64,000 nucleotides of DNA from JAPULR01 sp963665075 (GCA_963665075.1 OY762063.1:124001-188000); one strand, 5' to 3'. Positions 6,673 to 15,783 are shown, numbered from the stretch's first letter. Notes: generated from the letters alone by a model not told the origin. A program made the numbers and translations.

Positions 6673-7941
6673 GTGACGACCATGAAGGCCATAGTTGGCG
6701 CGAGACTCATTGACGGAACCGGCGCGCCGCCGCTTCCCAACGCAGTGGTGATTATCGACGGGGAACGAATCGTAGGCGTCCACACGTCCGCCGACGTGGT
6801 GCCTTCTGAAGCGGAAGTCATCGACGCTTCCGGCCTGACCCTCATGCCCGGCCTCATCGACACCCACGACCACCTCGCCCACTTCGGCCACGACCTGGCC
6901 GTCCGGTGGGGCATAAACGAACCCCGAAGCCTCTACCACGCCCGCGTCTTCGACGTTCTCAAGCAGACGTTGGAGACGGGATTCACCACCGTCCGCGACG
7001 CCGCCGGACTTGACGCCGGATTTCGCGACGCGGTGGATGCGGGGTTGATGCCCGGCCCGCGTCTGCAAGTCGCCCTCAACTTCGTGACCCCCACGGCTGG
7101 ACAGGCAGACCGCACCAGTCCCTCCGGCCATTCCCCCGCCGTCATTCCCCAGCCCGACCTTCCCCTCGGCACTGCCGACGGCCCCTTCAACCTGCGCGCC
7201 AAGGTTCGTGAGATGGTTCGCGCCGGCGCCGACGTTATCAAGACCGCCGTCAGCGGTTGGGGACGTCCCACCCGCGGCCTCGGCCCCGGCGATCAGATTA
7301 TGACCCGCGAGGAACTGGACGCTTTGGTGGACGAAGCTCACGTCATGGGCCGCAAGGTTATGTGCCACGTCTTCGGCGGCGCGGGTCTACGGATGGCGGT
7401 GGAAGCGGGAGTGGACTCCATCGAACACGGCTCTTACTTGAATCGCGACCCGGAACTGCTCGACATCATGGCTCGAAACGGCATCTACTTCGCCCCCACC
7501 TTCAGCGTCTTCCACTACCACGAACGGCGGGGAAGCCCCCACGAAAGCGCCCGCTCCCTTGCCTTCAAGGACGACCACATAGAAAGTCTGCGGCTGGCGT
7601 TGGAAGCGGGGGTGCAGGTGGTTGCGGGCTGCGACGCCGGGGCCTTCGTCCACGGCAACAACGCCCACGAACTGACCTGCCTCGTCGAGCGCGGCATGAA
7701 GCCGATGGACGCCATCCAGTCCGCCACAAGCCGCGCCGCCCAGTGCATGGGTTTGGAAGACTCCATCGGCTCAATCAAGCGCGGCCTCAAGGCGGACCTC
7801 ATCCTCGTTGAAGGAGACCCCTTAGACGACGTCTCAATCCTGGAATACGGACGCGCCGTCCGCTGGGTAATGAAAAACGGCAAAGTTCACGCAGACCATC
7901 TCACTCCTCTTCTCCCTTCCCCCTTGACGGGGGAAGGTTAG
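6673..7941 (+). CDS. Imidazolonepropionase-like amidohydrolase
   Basis: About 422 aa, composite-domain amidohydrolase. Landmarks are the N-terminal beta-sandwich with RLIDGTGAPPLPNAVV, LMPGLIDTHDHLAHFG with the HxH metal ligands, CHVFGGAGL and SIEHGSYLN with further His ligands, AGCDAGAFVHGNNAHEL with the catalytic Asp, and a returning sandwich segment ending VEGDPLDDVSILEYG. Relatives include prolidase-like and xenobiotic-hydrolysing enzymes; the substrate is unknown. AAAGGAGG at 6654-6661 fits GTG 6673 better than ATG 6682. The last residues (PSPLTGEG) and the TAG stop are supplied by a family C repeat. Confidence 0.88.
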   Translation: MTTMKAIVGARLIDGTGAPPLPNAVVIIDGERIVGVHTSADVVPSEAEVIDASGLTLMPGLIDTHDHLAHFGHDLAVRWGINEPRSLYHARVFDVLKQTLETGFTTVRDAAGLDAGFRDAVDAGLMPGPRLQVALNFVTPTAGQADRTSPSGHSPAVIPQPDLPLGTADGPFNLRAKVREMVRAGADVIKTAVSGWGRPTRGLGPGDQIMTREELDALVDEAHVMGRKVMCHVFGGAGLRMAVEAGVDSIEHGSYLNRDPELLDIMARNGIYFAPTFSVFHYHERRGSPHESARSLAFKDDHIESLRLALEAGVQVVAGCDAGAFVHGNNAHELTCLVERGMKPMDAIQSATSRAAQCMGLEDSIGSIKRGLKADLILVEGDPLDDVSILEYGRAVRWVMKNGKVHADHLTPLLPSPLTGEG

Positions 7942-7996
7942 GATGGGGGTGAAATCCCCTACCGCTCACCCTGAGCCTGTCGAAGGGTCGAGCGGC
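7910..7996 (-). repeat. Family C and family B copies
   Basis: A family C hairpin (7910-7952) overlaps the 3' end of the amidohydrolase gene and is followed by a family B copy (7963-7994). Both have left-side polarity. This is the rightmost repeat cluster with that polarity. Confidence 0.8.
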
Positions 7997-8003
7997 CCAA
8001 CCC

Positions 8004-9395
8004 CTACATAGGCCACCGCTCCACGCCGCCCGTCGCCCGTTCAAACCCGTCCGCCACCCTCAGCAGCATAGCCTCCCCGAAATCCGGCCCCACCAGCTGC
8101 AACCCGATGGGCAGCCCGTCGGAGGTAAACCCGCAGTTCATCGACAGCGCCGGATGCCCCGTCGTGTTCAACGGACGAGACAGCCTCGACGCCAAGTCCC
8201 CAACGCCCCACTCACGACCCGCGTGTTCAAACTCATACTTCCCCAATGGTGGCGGCGGGAGTATGGACGAGGGCGTTGCCATCACGTCCACTATCTCAAA
8301 AGCGGCGTCTATCTCCCCCCGAATCTTCTCACGCATCGCCGTCGCCTGAATGTAGTCGGCGGCGAGATACTTGGAACCCCGATGAATCCTCTGATAAAGG
8401 ATGTTCGGCGTCTCCGGCGGAAAGTCCTTCATCATCGGCTGGAAGTACCCCGCCGTCTCCCCTTCCGACAGCAGGGTGTGAATATCGTTGGTTCGGTGAA
8501 TGTTGGGCAGTCTCACCTCAACCACCTCGCATCCAATCTCCCCCAACCGCTCGATTGCCCCCCTCGCCGCCGCTTCCACCTCAGGATGCAAATAATCCCA
8601 GAAATAATCGGTAGGCACGCCCACTCGCACCCCGGCCAGGTCTCCCGTCAGAGCGTCGGCGTAGTTGGGAATAGATACGTCCGCGCTGAACGGGTCGCGA
8701 GCATCGTAGCCCGCAATGACTTGCAGCATCGTCGCGTTGTCGCGGGCAGTCCTCGTCAGCGGCCCAACGAAGTCGTTGGGAACGCCGTAGAGCGCCGCCC
8801 CGAATCGGCTGACCAGCCCGAAAGTAGGCTTCATGCCCACAAGCCCGGTGCAGGCGGCGGGATATCGCACCGAGCCGCCCCCGTCGGACCCAACCGAGGC
8901 CAGCCCCAACCCTGCCGCCACCGCCGCCGCCGAACCGCTGCTGGAGTAGCCCGGCAGCCGGTCCAGGTTCCACGGGTTGTGTGTCAGGAAGGTTTCCGGC
9001 ACGGGAAAATACTCGCCGTAGAGGGGGTTGGTCTTGCCAATGATTACCGCCCCGGCTTCTCTCAACCTCTCCACGATTGCCGCGTTGTGGTCGGGCACGT
9101 GACTGGCCAGCGAAGCCTGCCCGAAGGCCGTCGGCATATCCGTGGTGTTGAAGATGTCCTTGACCGAGACCGGGATGCCGTGAAGCGGCCCCCGATGGCG
9201 TCCATCCATAATCTCCGCTTCCGCAGCCTTGGCGTCCCGCATCGCTGCTTCTTCCCCGATGGCGACGTAAGCGTTGAGGCTGGGGTTCAACTCCCTGGCG
9301 CGGGCCAGGTGCGCCTCCGCCAATTCAACAGGCGAAATTGCCCTGCTGCGGACGAGTTCCGCCGCCTTATGTAACGTAGCCGTATTGAAGTCCAT
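8004..9395 (-). CDS. Amidase signature family protein (GatA-like)
   Basis: 463 aa Ser-cisSer-Lys amidase. The general-base Lys lies in PVSVKDIF; the Gly/Ser-rich signature runs GYSSSGSAAAVAAGLGLASV then GSDGGGSVRYPAACTGLVGM and carries both catalytic serines. It hydrolyses an amide to acid plus ammonia. A GatA role is unlikely because no gatB or gatC is adjacent. The ATG at 9395 overlaps the upstream gene's stop by one base (TGATG), placing it last in the HyuB-HyuA-aldolase-deaminase operon. It could hydrolyse the open-chain carbamoyl or amide product of the hydantoinase, which is inference. Confidence 0.9.
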   Translation of the reverse strand: MDFNTATLHKAAELVRSRAISPVELAEAHLARARELNPSLNAYVAIGEEAAMRDAKAAEAEIMDGRHRGPLHGIPVSVKDIFNTTDMPTAFGQASLASHVPDHNAAIVERLREAGAVIIGKTNPLYGEYFPVPETFLTHNPWNLDRLPGYSSSGSAAAVAAGLGLASVGSDGGGSVRYPAACTGLVGMKPTFGLVSRFGAALYGVPNDFVGPLTRTARDNATMLQVIAGYDARDPFSADVSIPNYADALTGDLAGVRVGVPTDYFWDYLHPEVEAAARGAIERLGEIGCEVVEVRLPNIHRTNDIHTLLSEGETAGYFQPMMKDFPPETPNILYQRIHRGSKYLAADYIQATAMREKIRGEIDAAFEIVDVMATPSSILPPPPLGKYEFEHAGREWGVGDLASRLSRPLNTTGHPALSMNCGFTSDGLPIGLQLVGPDFGEAMLLRVADGFERATGGVERWPM

Positions 9396-9973
9396 CACGC
9401 CTCCAGTAGCTCCTCCACCAACTCCACCAGCTTCTCCTCGTTGAGCAACCCCGCCCACTTCCGCTGAATCTCCCCCTCGGAGGTGATGAAGAAAGTCGTC
9501 GGCATGCTGCTGATTTCGTAGTCCTGAATCACCTCGCCGCGCTCGGTGCTGCCTGAAGGATAGGTGATTTTCAACAGATTCAACAGGTGCTTGCCCTGGT
9601 CCCTGGTGCCCAGATACTGGAAGGGGCCCACGTCCAGCCCCAGGAAAATCACCGTTCCCTCATACTGCTCGGACACCTTCTGAATGTCGGGCATTTCTGC
9701 CCGGCAGGGCGGGCACAGCGCCGCCCAGAAGTTGAGCACCACCGGCTTTTCGTGCTCCAGAACCTGCTTGAAGCTGATGGGCGAAGCTCCCAGAACTTCC
9801 TCCCCGCGATAGAGGTCTATCGGAAAGTCCTTCGCGGTCTCCTTGGGCGCTTCATCACCCTGCCTGATGGGACGTTCGCCCATGCATCCCGTCAGCGTCA
9901 GGACGCCGGCCATGACGATAGTCAATGCCAACGCCGCCGCGAGACGCAGGTGCGGCCGCCGCGCGCTACTCAT
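9395..9973 (-). CDS. TlpA/ResA-like thioredoxin-fold lipoprotein
   Basis: 192 aa. The N-terminal signal peptide ends in a lipobox (TLTGC, Cys30), so the protein should be membrane-anchored and face outward. The thioredoxin fold has the redox pair ALCPPC (Cys87, Cys90) and the cis-Pro segment SSMPTTFF. Family members reduce or oxidise cysteines in exported proteins, for example in cytochrome c maturation. Its place between a deaminase and an amidase, with one-base overlaps on both sides (TGATG), is unusual for a redox protein. Confidence 0.88.
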   Translation of the reverse strand: MSSARRPHLRLAAALALTIVMAGVLTLTGCMGERPIRQGDEAPKETAKDFPIDLYRGEEVLGASPISFKQVLEHEKPVVLNFWAALCPPCRAEMPDIQKVSEQYEGTVIFLGLDVGPFQYLGTRDQGKHLLNLLKITYPSGSTERGEVIQDYEISSMPTTFFITSEGEIQRKWAGLLNEEKLVELVEELLEA

Positions 9974-10440
9974 CAAACCTCTCCCCTGGCCTGCCTCGCC
10001 CAGTAGCTCCAGCGCATAGCCTCGCACTCCGCCGTCAGCACCCCGCGCACGACTTCGATGTCGCTGCGATAGACCAGCGCGAAGGCCTTCTCCAGGCTGT
10101 AGTCGCCGAAGCCGCCGGAGTGCTTGTGGTAGTTGCCGCCCAGGACGACCCGCGCGACGCCGGAGGTGACGATGGCGCCGGCGCACATGATGCACGGCTC
10201 GCCGGTGCTGTAGAGGGTGCAGCCGCTAAGGTCCGTGTGCCCCTGGGCAGGGCCGGCGTTCTTCATCGCCGCTATCTCGGCGTGGGCGGTCATGTCCAGG
10301 TCCCGCCTGGCTGTGTTGCAGCCCGTGGCGACGACTTCGCCATCCCGCACAATCACCGAGCCGACGAGGGCCTCGCCTTCCTTCTCGTGCGTGTGGGCCA
10401 CCTCAAGGGCAAGCCGCATGAACTTCTCGTGTTCATTCAT
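9973..10440 (-). CDS. CDA-superfamily zinc deaminase (paralog 1)
   Basis: 155 aa cytidine/guanine/tRNA-adenosine deaminase fold. The zinc site is HAE (residues 53-55) plus EPCIMCAGAI (Cys83, Cys86). The protein lacks typical TadA RNA-binding features in the C-terminus, and the GuaD/TadA-like PCxMCAGA motif suggests a free-base or small heterocycle substrate. It is closely related to the next gene upstream; the two share EHEKFM...AL at the N-terminus and GHTDxSGCTLY before the second zinc motif, consistent with local duplication. The substrate is unknown. Confidence 0.88.
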   Translation of the reverse strand: MNEHEKFMRLALEVAHTHEKEGEALVGSVIVRDGEVVATGCNTARRDLDMTAHAEIAAMKNAGPAQGHTDLSGCTLYSTGEPCIMCAGAIVTSGVARVVLGGNYHKHSGGFGDYSLEKAFALVYRSDIEVVRGVLTAECEAMRWSYWARQARGEV

Positions 10441-10481
10441 GGTGGTTCACTTCCTTATACGTTTGTGTGATATGGAAGGAT

Positions 10482-10955
10482 TCAGCCTGTGGACTCCCGC
10501 TTCATGCGTACTTTGTAATTCCAGCTGATGGCCTCGCATTCGTCCACCAGCACGCCGCGGATGACTTCGATGTTGCCCCGGTCGACGGACTGGAAGGCCT
10601 TGTCCACGGTGTAGTCGCCGTAGGAGCCGTAGTTGGGGTTGTAGCTGGTGGCCAGAACCAGCGTATCGACGCCGGCGAAGACGATGGCCCCGGCGCACAT
10701 CATGCACGGTTCGGCGGTGGTGTACAGGGTGCAGCCGCTGAAGTCCGTGTGCCCCAAAGCGGGGCCGGCGTTCCGAAGGGCGTCGGTCTCCGCGTGGGAG
10801 GTCACGTCCAGGTTGCTGATGGCCTGGTTGTGTCCCTTGGCGATGACGACGCCGTCTTTCACGATGACGCTTCCGACAGGCCCGTTGCCCTTGGCCTCGC
10901 CCTTGCGCGCCTCCTCCAAGGCTATCTCCATAAACTTCTCATGCTCAGTGGGCAT
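10482..10955 (-). CDS. CDA-superfamily zinc deaminase (paralog 2)
   Basis: 157 aa, tandem paralog of the preceding deaminase. Zinc ligands lie in SHAETDAL (HAE at 54-56) and EPCMMCAGAI (Cys84, Cys87). It differs around the substrate-facing residues (NPNYGSYGDYTVDKAF versus YHKHSGGFGDYSLEKAF), which suggests a different specificity or a heteromer. It sits 41 bases upstream of paralog 1 and about 50 bases downstream of the aldolase gene. TadA is possible in principle, but two adjacent copies in a catabolic operon argue for small-molecule deamination. Confidence 0.88.
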   Translation of the reverse strand: MPTEHEKFMEIALEEARKGEAKGNGPVGSVIVKDGVVIAKGHNQAISNLDVTSHAETDALRNAGPALGHTDFSGCTLYTTAEPCMMCAGAIVFAGVDTLVLATSYNPNYGSYGDYTVDKAFQSVDRGNIEVIRGVLVDECEAISWNYKVRMKRESTG

Positions 10956-11005
10956 AACCGCCTCCTTATGTGTTACGTGAGGAAGTGGATTGTCGGATTA
11001 CCCGA

Positions 11006-11917
11006 CTAGTCGTCTTCCGCGAATGCCGGTTGGGGCGTCCGGATGACGCCTGCGGATTGCGCCGCGGTGATGAGGTCGGCTTTTTCTGTGGATGACAGGG
11101 AGGGGATTGGAAGCCGGGGGTCGCCGCAATCCTGCCCGTACACGACGCCGGACAGCGCCTTGCACGTAGCCTGCATTCCGTATTTCGCCGCGAGGTCTAT
11201 GAGGACGTTCGCCTGACGCTGGCACTCCTGCGCTGCGGTCATGTCGCCTCGCTGGTAGGCCCGGTAAGCGCCCACCCAAAGCTCCGGCGCGACGGTAAGC
11301 GGCCCGTCCACCACCCCCACTGCCCCCGTCATCAGCGCCGAAAGGAAGAGGGAGCCGCTGCCGGTGAACACGGCCAAACCCATGTCGCGGAAGCGGCGTA
11401 TGTTGTTGAAATCGGGCGCGGAGTGCTTCACCCCTGCCACGTTTGGCACCTCCCGCACCACTTTTTCCATGAGGGGAGCGGTGAACTCCACGCCGGTGTA
11501 CTTCGGCTGGTTGTAGATGAATAACGGCAGCCCGGAAGCGTCGACGACGGCGCGATAGTGGTCGATGATGGCCTGGTCGGTGGGGTGATAGAAGAAGGGC
11601 GGGACGCAGGCTATGGCGTCGGCTCCGGCATCCCCGGCGGCGCGGGCCATGCGAGCGGCGCTTGCTGTAGTCAAAGCCCCCACGTGGATGATTGACGCCG
11701 CCCTGCCCCTGCAAAGCTCCGCCGAAATCTCCGCGATGCGTATGTTTTCCTCATCCGTCAGCAGCACGCTTTCCCCGGTGCCGCCGCTTATCCAGAAGCC
11801 GTCCACGCCCGACTGGATGTTGGATTCCATGACGTGGCGGAAAACGGCCTCGTTGAACTCCCCGTCCGCGTCGAATGGGGTGATGGTGGCGGCGACTACG
11901 CCCTTGAATTCCGTCAT
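11006..11917 (-). CDS. DapA/NanA-family aldolase (class I lyase), non-biosynthetic
   Basis: 303 aa (beta/alpha)8 lyase of the dihydrodipicolinate synthase / N-acetylneuraminate lyase family. GGTGES corresponds to the substrate-carboxylate loop (GTTGE in DapA), YNQPKYTG carries the catalytic Tyr, and VAGVKHSAPDF carries the Schiff-base Lys. A standard dapA lies at 29025 in a lysine/diaminopimelate operon, so this copy probably acts on another 2-oxo acid or aldehyde. Its start overlaps the HyuA stop (ATGA, 11914-11917), tying it to the hydantoinase operon. Confidence 0.88.
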   Translation of the reverse strand: MTEFKGVVAATITPFDADGEFNEAVFRHVMESNIQSGVDGFWISGGTGESVLLTDEENIRIAEISAELCRGRAASIIHVGALTTASAARMARAAGDAGADAIACVPPFFYHPTDQAIIDHYRAVVDASGLPLFIYNQPKYTGVEFTAPLMEKVVREVPNVAGVKHSAPDFNNIRRFRDMGLAVFTGSGSLFLSALMTGAVGVVDGPLTVAPELWVGAYRAYQRGDMTAAQECQRQANVLIDLAAKYGMQATCKALSGVVYGQDCGDPRLPIPSLSSTEKADLITAAQSAGVIRTPQPAFAEDD

Positions 11918-14019
11918 GTGACTTCTCCTTTTCCTGTGTCGATTACTATCTCGCCCATCGAACCTACGGTTGCCGTATGCCCCGGCAGGATGGTAACGGA
12001 CGAGTCAAACTGGCAAACCATTGCCGGGCCTCGAATTACGTTATCCCGCAGCAGTTTCACCCTATCATAATGAGGGCATTCTAGCCAACCGCTTCCCTTG
12101 AAGAACACCCGTCGGCGGCCAATGAAGGCGTCCGATGGGTTGGTTCTGCCTGGAGGCAGCAGGGCCCGACGGGGTTTGGGCACGAGGCCGGAAGCGCGGC
12201 ACTTGACGTTGACCACCTCCACCGGCGCGTCCGGGTCGGAATGTCCGTAGCTCCGGTCGTGCAGTCTGTGGAACGCTGCCAAGAGGTTCTCCAACTCACC
12301 TTCACTCTCCAAGTTTCCACTCACCGGAACTTCAAGCTCGAAGTTCTGACGAACGTACCGCATCTCAAGAAACCGCTCTACGACCTGGTTTCCAATAGCG
12401 AAGCCTTCTTCCACGAGGGTATTGCGGCACTGCTCCGCCTGTGCGTCAAGGCTCTCTCTGATGGAGGCCAGATTCGCGGCGTCGGCAGGCAGAAAGCGTG
12501 TGGCGGTTGCCACGGTTTGAACGTCGCTGATGATGAGACCCATCGCGGAGAACAGCCCCGGGTCCGGCGGTATGACGATGCGACCGACGCCCAACTCTTC
12601 CGCCAGATCCCCCGCGTGCAGAGGCCCAGCGCCGCCGTGGGCCATCAGGACGAACCTCCGCGGGTCAAATCCCCGGCTGACCGAGACCACCCGCAGTATG
12701 CGAACCATGTTGGCGTTCACCACGTCCAGGACGCCCTGAGCCGCTTCGTGAGGAGCCATTCCCAGCGGGCCGCCGATTTTATCCTCGATGGCGCGATGGG
12801 CCAACTCCGGCTGTATCTTCATCCGCCCGCCCAGGAAGAAGTCCGGGCTGATTCGACCCAACACCACGTTGGCGTCGGTGACCGTAGGCTCTGTGCCGCC
12901 GACGCCGTAGCAGGCGGGGCCGGGATCTGCGCCGGCGCTGGCAGGCCCCACCTTCAGCAGTCCCGCCACGTCCACCTGAGCGATGCTGCCCCCGCCCGCG
13001 CTGCACTCCACCAAGTCTATTGAAGGCGTCCTGACGGGCATACCAGTAATTCGGATGCCGTAGAAGCCGGTGGCCTCCTTGCCAATCTCCAGCATACTGA
13101 CAATGGAAGGCTTGCCGTCCTGAATCAGGCTGGCCTTGGCGGTTGTGCCTCCCATGTCGAAGGAGATGACGTTGGGCATGTCCAGCCGTGTCCCCAGGTC
13201 TACGGATGCCAGCACCCCCGCCGCGGGGCCGGACTCCAGCGTGTAGTGAGGACGGCGCATCTCGACTTCCGCGCTGGCCATGCCGCCCGAAGACTGCATT
13301 ATGTATAGTTTGGGAGGCGAGGCAAGCTCTTCCGACAGGCTGCGTTGCAGCTCATCCACGTATCGTTGGAATCCAGGGCCTATGTAAGCGACCGTCGCAA
13401 CGGTGCTTGAGCGTTCGAACTCCCGAAATTCCGGCGAAAGCTCGGAGGAAACGGCCAGGTAAACGCCGGGCAGAGATTCTTCCAGAATCTGCTTCACCCG
13501 CGCTTCGTGGTCGGGGTTGGCGTAGGAGTTGAGCAGACACACGGCCACCGCTTCAACCTGATGCGCCTTGAAGACTTCAGCGCAGCGATGCACGTCCTCT
13601 TCGCGCAGGGGCAGCACAACCTCGCCGTTGCTGTCTACACGCTCCGCGACCTCCAGCCGCAAGTGACGCGGTGCAAGAGGCTCCGGTCTATCCACGTCCC
13701 AACGATAGAAGTGAGGACGCGTCTGCCGTCCGATGGCGAGCACGTCCCTGAAACCCCTGGTGGTGACCAGGCCAATCTTGGCGCCGGCGCGTGACAGGAC
13801 GGTGTTGGTGTTGACGGTGGTGCCGTGGGCCATGAGCCACAGGCCGGAGAGACCGCGCGGCGCGGCGGCGAAGCGCTTCACGCCCGCCATGACGGAGCGG
13901 GAAGGGTCGTCGGGCGTGGAGGGAGTCTTGAAGGTGTAGATACGGCCCGAATCTTCGTCGAAGAGGATGTGGTCGGTGAAGGTGCCGCCCACGTCGACGC
14001 CCAAGCGGAGCCGGGTCAT
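11914..14019 (-). CDS. hyuA: Hydantoinase/oxoprolinase A subunit (HyuA family)
   Basis: 701 aa. ATP-binding ASKHA-type subunit: DVGGTFTDHILFDE at the start, GTTVNTNTVLS, SFDMGGTTAKASLI in the middle, GADPGPACYGVGG and AHGGAGPLHAGDLAEEL towards the end. The family couples ATP hydrolysis to opening (N-methylhydantoinase, 5-oxoprolinase) or carboxylation (acetone and acetophenone carboxylases) with a B subunit. HyuB lies immediately upstream with a 27-base gap. Absence of a carboxylase gamma subunit favours an amidohydrolase-type role. Confidence 0.92.
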   Translation of the reverse strand: MTRLRLGVDVGGTFTDHILFDEDSGRIYTFKTPSTPDDPSRSVMAGVKRFAAAPRGLSGLWLMAHGTTVNTNTVLSRAGAKIGLVTTRGFRDVLAIGRQTRPHFYRWDVDRPEPLAPRHLRLEVAERVDSNGEVVLPLREEDVHRCAEVFKAHQVEAVAVCLLNSYANPDHEARVKQILEESLPGVYLAVSSELSPEFREFERSSTVATVAYIGPGFQRYVDELQRSLSEELASPPKLYIMQSSGGMASAEVEMRRPHYTLESGPAAGVLASVDLGTRLDMPNVISFDMGGTTAKASLIQDGKPSIVSMLEIGKEATGFYGIRITGMPVRTPSIDLVECSAGGGSIAQVDVAGLLKVGPASAGADPGPACYGVGGTEPTVTDANVVLGRISPDFFLGGRMKIQPELAHRAIEDKIGGPLGMAPHEAAQGVLDVVNANMVRILRVVSVSRGFDPRRFVLMAHGGAGPLHAGDLAEELGVGRIVIPPDPGLFSAMGLIISDVQTVATATRFLPADAANLASIRESLDAQAEQCRNTLVEEGFAIGNQVVERFLEMRYVRQNFELEVPVSGNLESEGELENLLAAFHRLHDRSYGHSDPDAPVEVVNVKCRASGLVPKPRRALLPPGRTNPSDAFIGRRRVFFKGSGWLECPHYDRVKLLRDNVIRGPAMVCQFDSSVTILPGHTATVGSMGEIVIDTGKGEVT

Positions 14020-14046
14020 TCGCGGGCGCCTACTGCGGCGGCTAGT

Positions 14047-15783
14047 TCAGGCATCGGCGCACAGTTCCCGTCGGAGGCGCGCCGTGGCCGCCAAGTCTAC
14101 GTTCAGTGTTTTGTGTCTCACCACCACCCCGTAGTCGCGCCTCGCAGCTTCTATGGACACCAGCCCGTCCACCACATCCTGCTCAACCAGGGCAGGGTCT
14201 CTCTCCAGCGGGCTGCCGTAACCGCCGCCACCACCGGCAAAGATGGTCACAACGTCGTCCGGGCCTACGGGTACGAAAGTCGCTTCCCGGTGCAGAGTTT
14301 CCGCACCGTCGGAGTCAGGATTCTGGACGATTCGGGTGAGAGTTCCGTCATTGCCTTGCAACAATCCTGGGCCGGGAATCACGTGGCGGTTGGAGTGGAC
14401 GCCCACGTATGAGTCGATCATCATCCGCCAATCCTTCCGAACGCCGACGCCGCCGCGAAAGCGGCCCGGCCCGCCGGAGTCGGGGATGTATTCCAGCCTG
14501 TCCGCCATCATCGGAAATTCCTGCTCCATCGCCTCGATGGGAAGATTGGAGGTGATGTGGACGCCGTTCACGCCGTCCTTGTCGGGCCGCGCTCCCCCGC
14601 CGCCGCCGACAGTCTCATAATAGATAAACGAGTTGGGCGGCTGCGCGCTGAATCCCATGCCGTGGGTGCCGTGCCCGCCCGCCTCGATTCCCTTCTTCAC
14701 CGCGCCCGACAGGGCCAGGAAGAGGGAATCGGGAATCTGGGAGGCTACTTCGTAGCGGGCGCCGAGGGGGGACGGGTCTTTGCAGTTTACCAGGCAGCCG
14801 TCCGGGGCGACCACCTCTATTGCCCGCTCGAAGCCCGCGTTCGGCTGCACCTCCGGGTCAAGAATCGACCGCAGCACCCAGAATACGACGGTTACGGTGC
14901 CGTGGTAGGGCATGTTGATGCCAAACCTGGCCGGGCCGCCCGTTCCCGCGTAGTCCACCTTGATGGACGGCTCAGGCTTGTGTCGGACGGATACTTTCAC
15001 GCGAATTGGAATCGGCTCGTCGCTGTCCATGTCGTCGTCCAGGTGATCCAGCGCCTCGTAATCGCCCTCCGCCAGAGACAGGATGCCGTGGCGAGCTTTG
15101 ACCTCCGCCACGTCCAACAGCTGATCCAGCGCGTCGGCGAGAGTGTCCGCGTCGTACTGGGCTGCCAGCTCCTTCATCCGCCTTGCGCCGAGCATCAGCG
15201 ACCCCATGTGAGCGCGAATGTCCCCCTCCCGGTTGTGGGGGTCGCGCACGTTCAGCAGCACGATGTCCAGGATGTCTTGCTGAATCTCGCCCGCCCTTTG
15301 CAGCCGCACGGTAGGAAGCCGCAGCCCTTCCTGATATATCTCCGTCGCGTCGCCGAGGGCGGCCTGCCCCGGCGCCTTGCCGCCCACGTCGGGCCAGTGG
15401 CCGGTGTTCGCGACGAAGGCCGCAAGCTCTCCCTGGTGGAAGACTGGCGTCACGAAAGTCACGTCGGCCAGGTGGGAAGGCCCGCCGCTGTAGGGGTCGT
15501 TGACTATGAAAACGTCCCCCTCGTTCAGCGTCTCCTTCGGATGACGGTGTAGCAGAGCCTCGCCGGTGAACATGAAGGAGCTGAGGTGCATCGGCAGGCT
15601 CATGTCGCTGATGCACACAACCCGCCCCTGGGCGTCCATGATTACGGAGGAGCAGTCCTGCCGCTCCTTGATGTTGGTGGAATAGGCGGACTTGATTAGA
15701 CCGACCAGGATTTCGTCGGCAATGGAGGCCAGACTGTTGCCGATAATTTCAACTGTAATTGGGTTAAGTCTGGACTGAGCCAA
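14047..15783 (-). CDS. hyuB: Hydantoinase/oxoprolinase B subunit (HyuB family)
   Basis: 578 aa. Typical motifs are RQDCSSVIMDAQGRVV, LPMHLSSFMFTGEALL, NDPYSGGPSHLADVTFVTPV and, late in the protein, GGPGRFRGGVGV and GGGGGYGSPLERDP. It forms the complex with HyuA that opens cyclic amides with ATP. The TTG at 15783 is the best start I can find, reading MAQSRLNPITVEIIGNSL, although no strong ribosome binding site precedes it. It is the first gene of a minus-strand operon extending to 8004. Confidence 0.92.
   Translation of the reverse strand: MAQSRLNPITVEIIGNSLASIADEILVGLIKSAYSTNIKERQDCSSVIMDAQGRVVCISDMSLPMHLSSFMFTGEALLHRHPKETLNEGDVFIVNDPYSGGPSHLADVTFVTPVFHQGELAAFVANTGHWPDVGGKAPGQAALGDATEIYQEGLRLPTVRLQRAGEIQQDILDIVLLNVRDPHNREGDIRAHMGSLMLGARRMKELAAQYDADTLADALDQLLDVAEVKARHGILSLAEGDYEALDHLDDDMDSDEPIPIRVKVSVRHKPEPSIKVDYAGTGGPARFGINMPYHGTVTVVFWVLRSILDPEVQPNAGFERAIEVVAPDGCLVNCKDPSPLGARYEVASQIPDSLFLALSGAVKKGIEAGGHGTHGMGFSAQPPNSFIYYETVGGGGGARPDKDGVNGVHITSNLPIEAMEQEFPMMADRLEYIPDSGGPGRFRGGVGVRKDWRMMIDSYVGVHSNRHVIPGPGLLQGNDGTLTRIVQNPDSDGAETLHREATFVPVGPDDVVTIFAGGGGGYGSPLERDPALVEQDVVDGLVSIEAARRDYGVVVRHKTLNVDLAATARLRRELCADA

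Noticed and set aside
8154..9374. 406-codon plus-strand frame
   Set aside because: Shadow of the amidase gene; composition is Arg/His-rich and matches no family.
8004..9395. Glu-tRNA(Gln) amidotransferase subunit GatA
   Set aside because: No gatB/gatC nearby and operon context is catabolic; the generic amidase call is safer.
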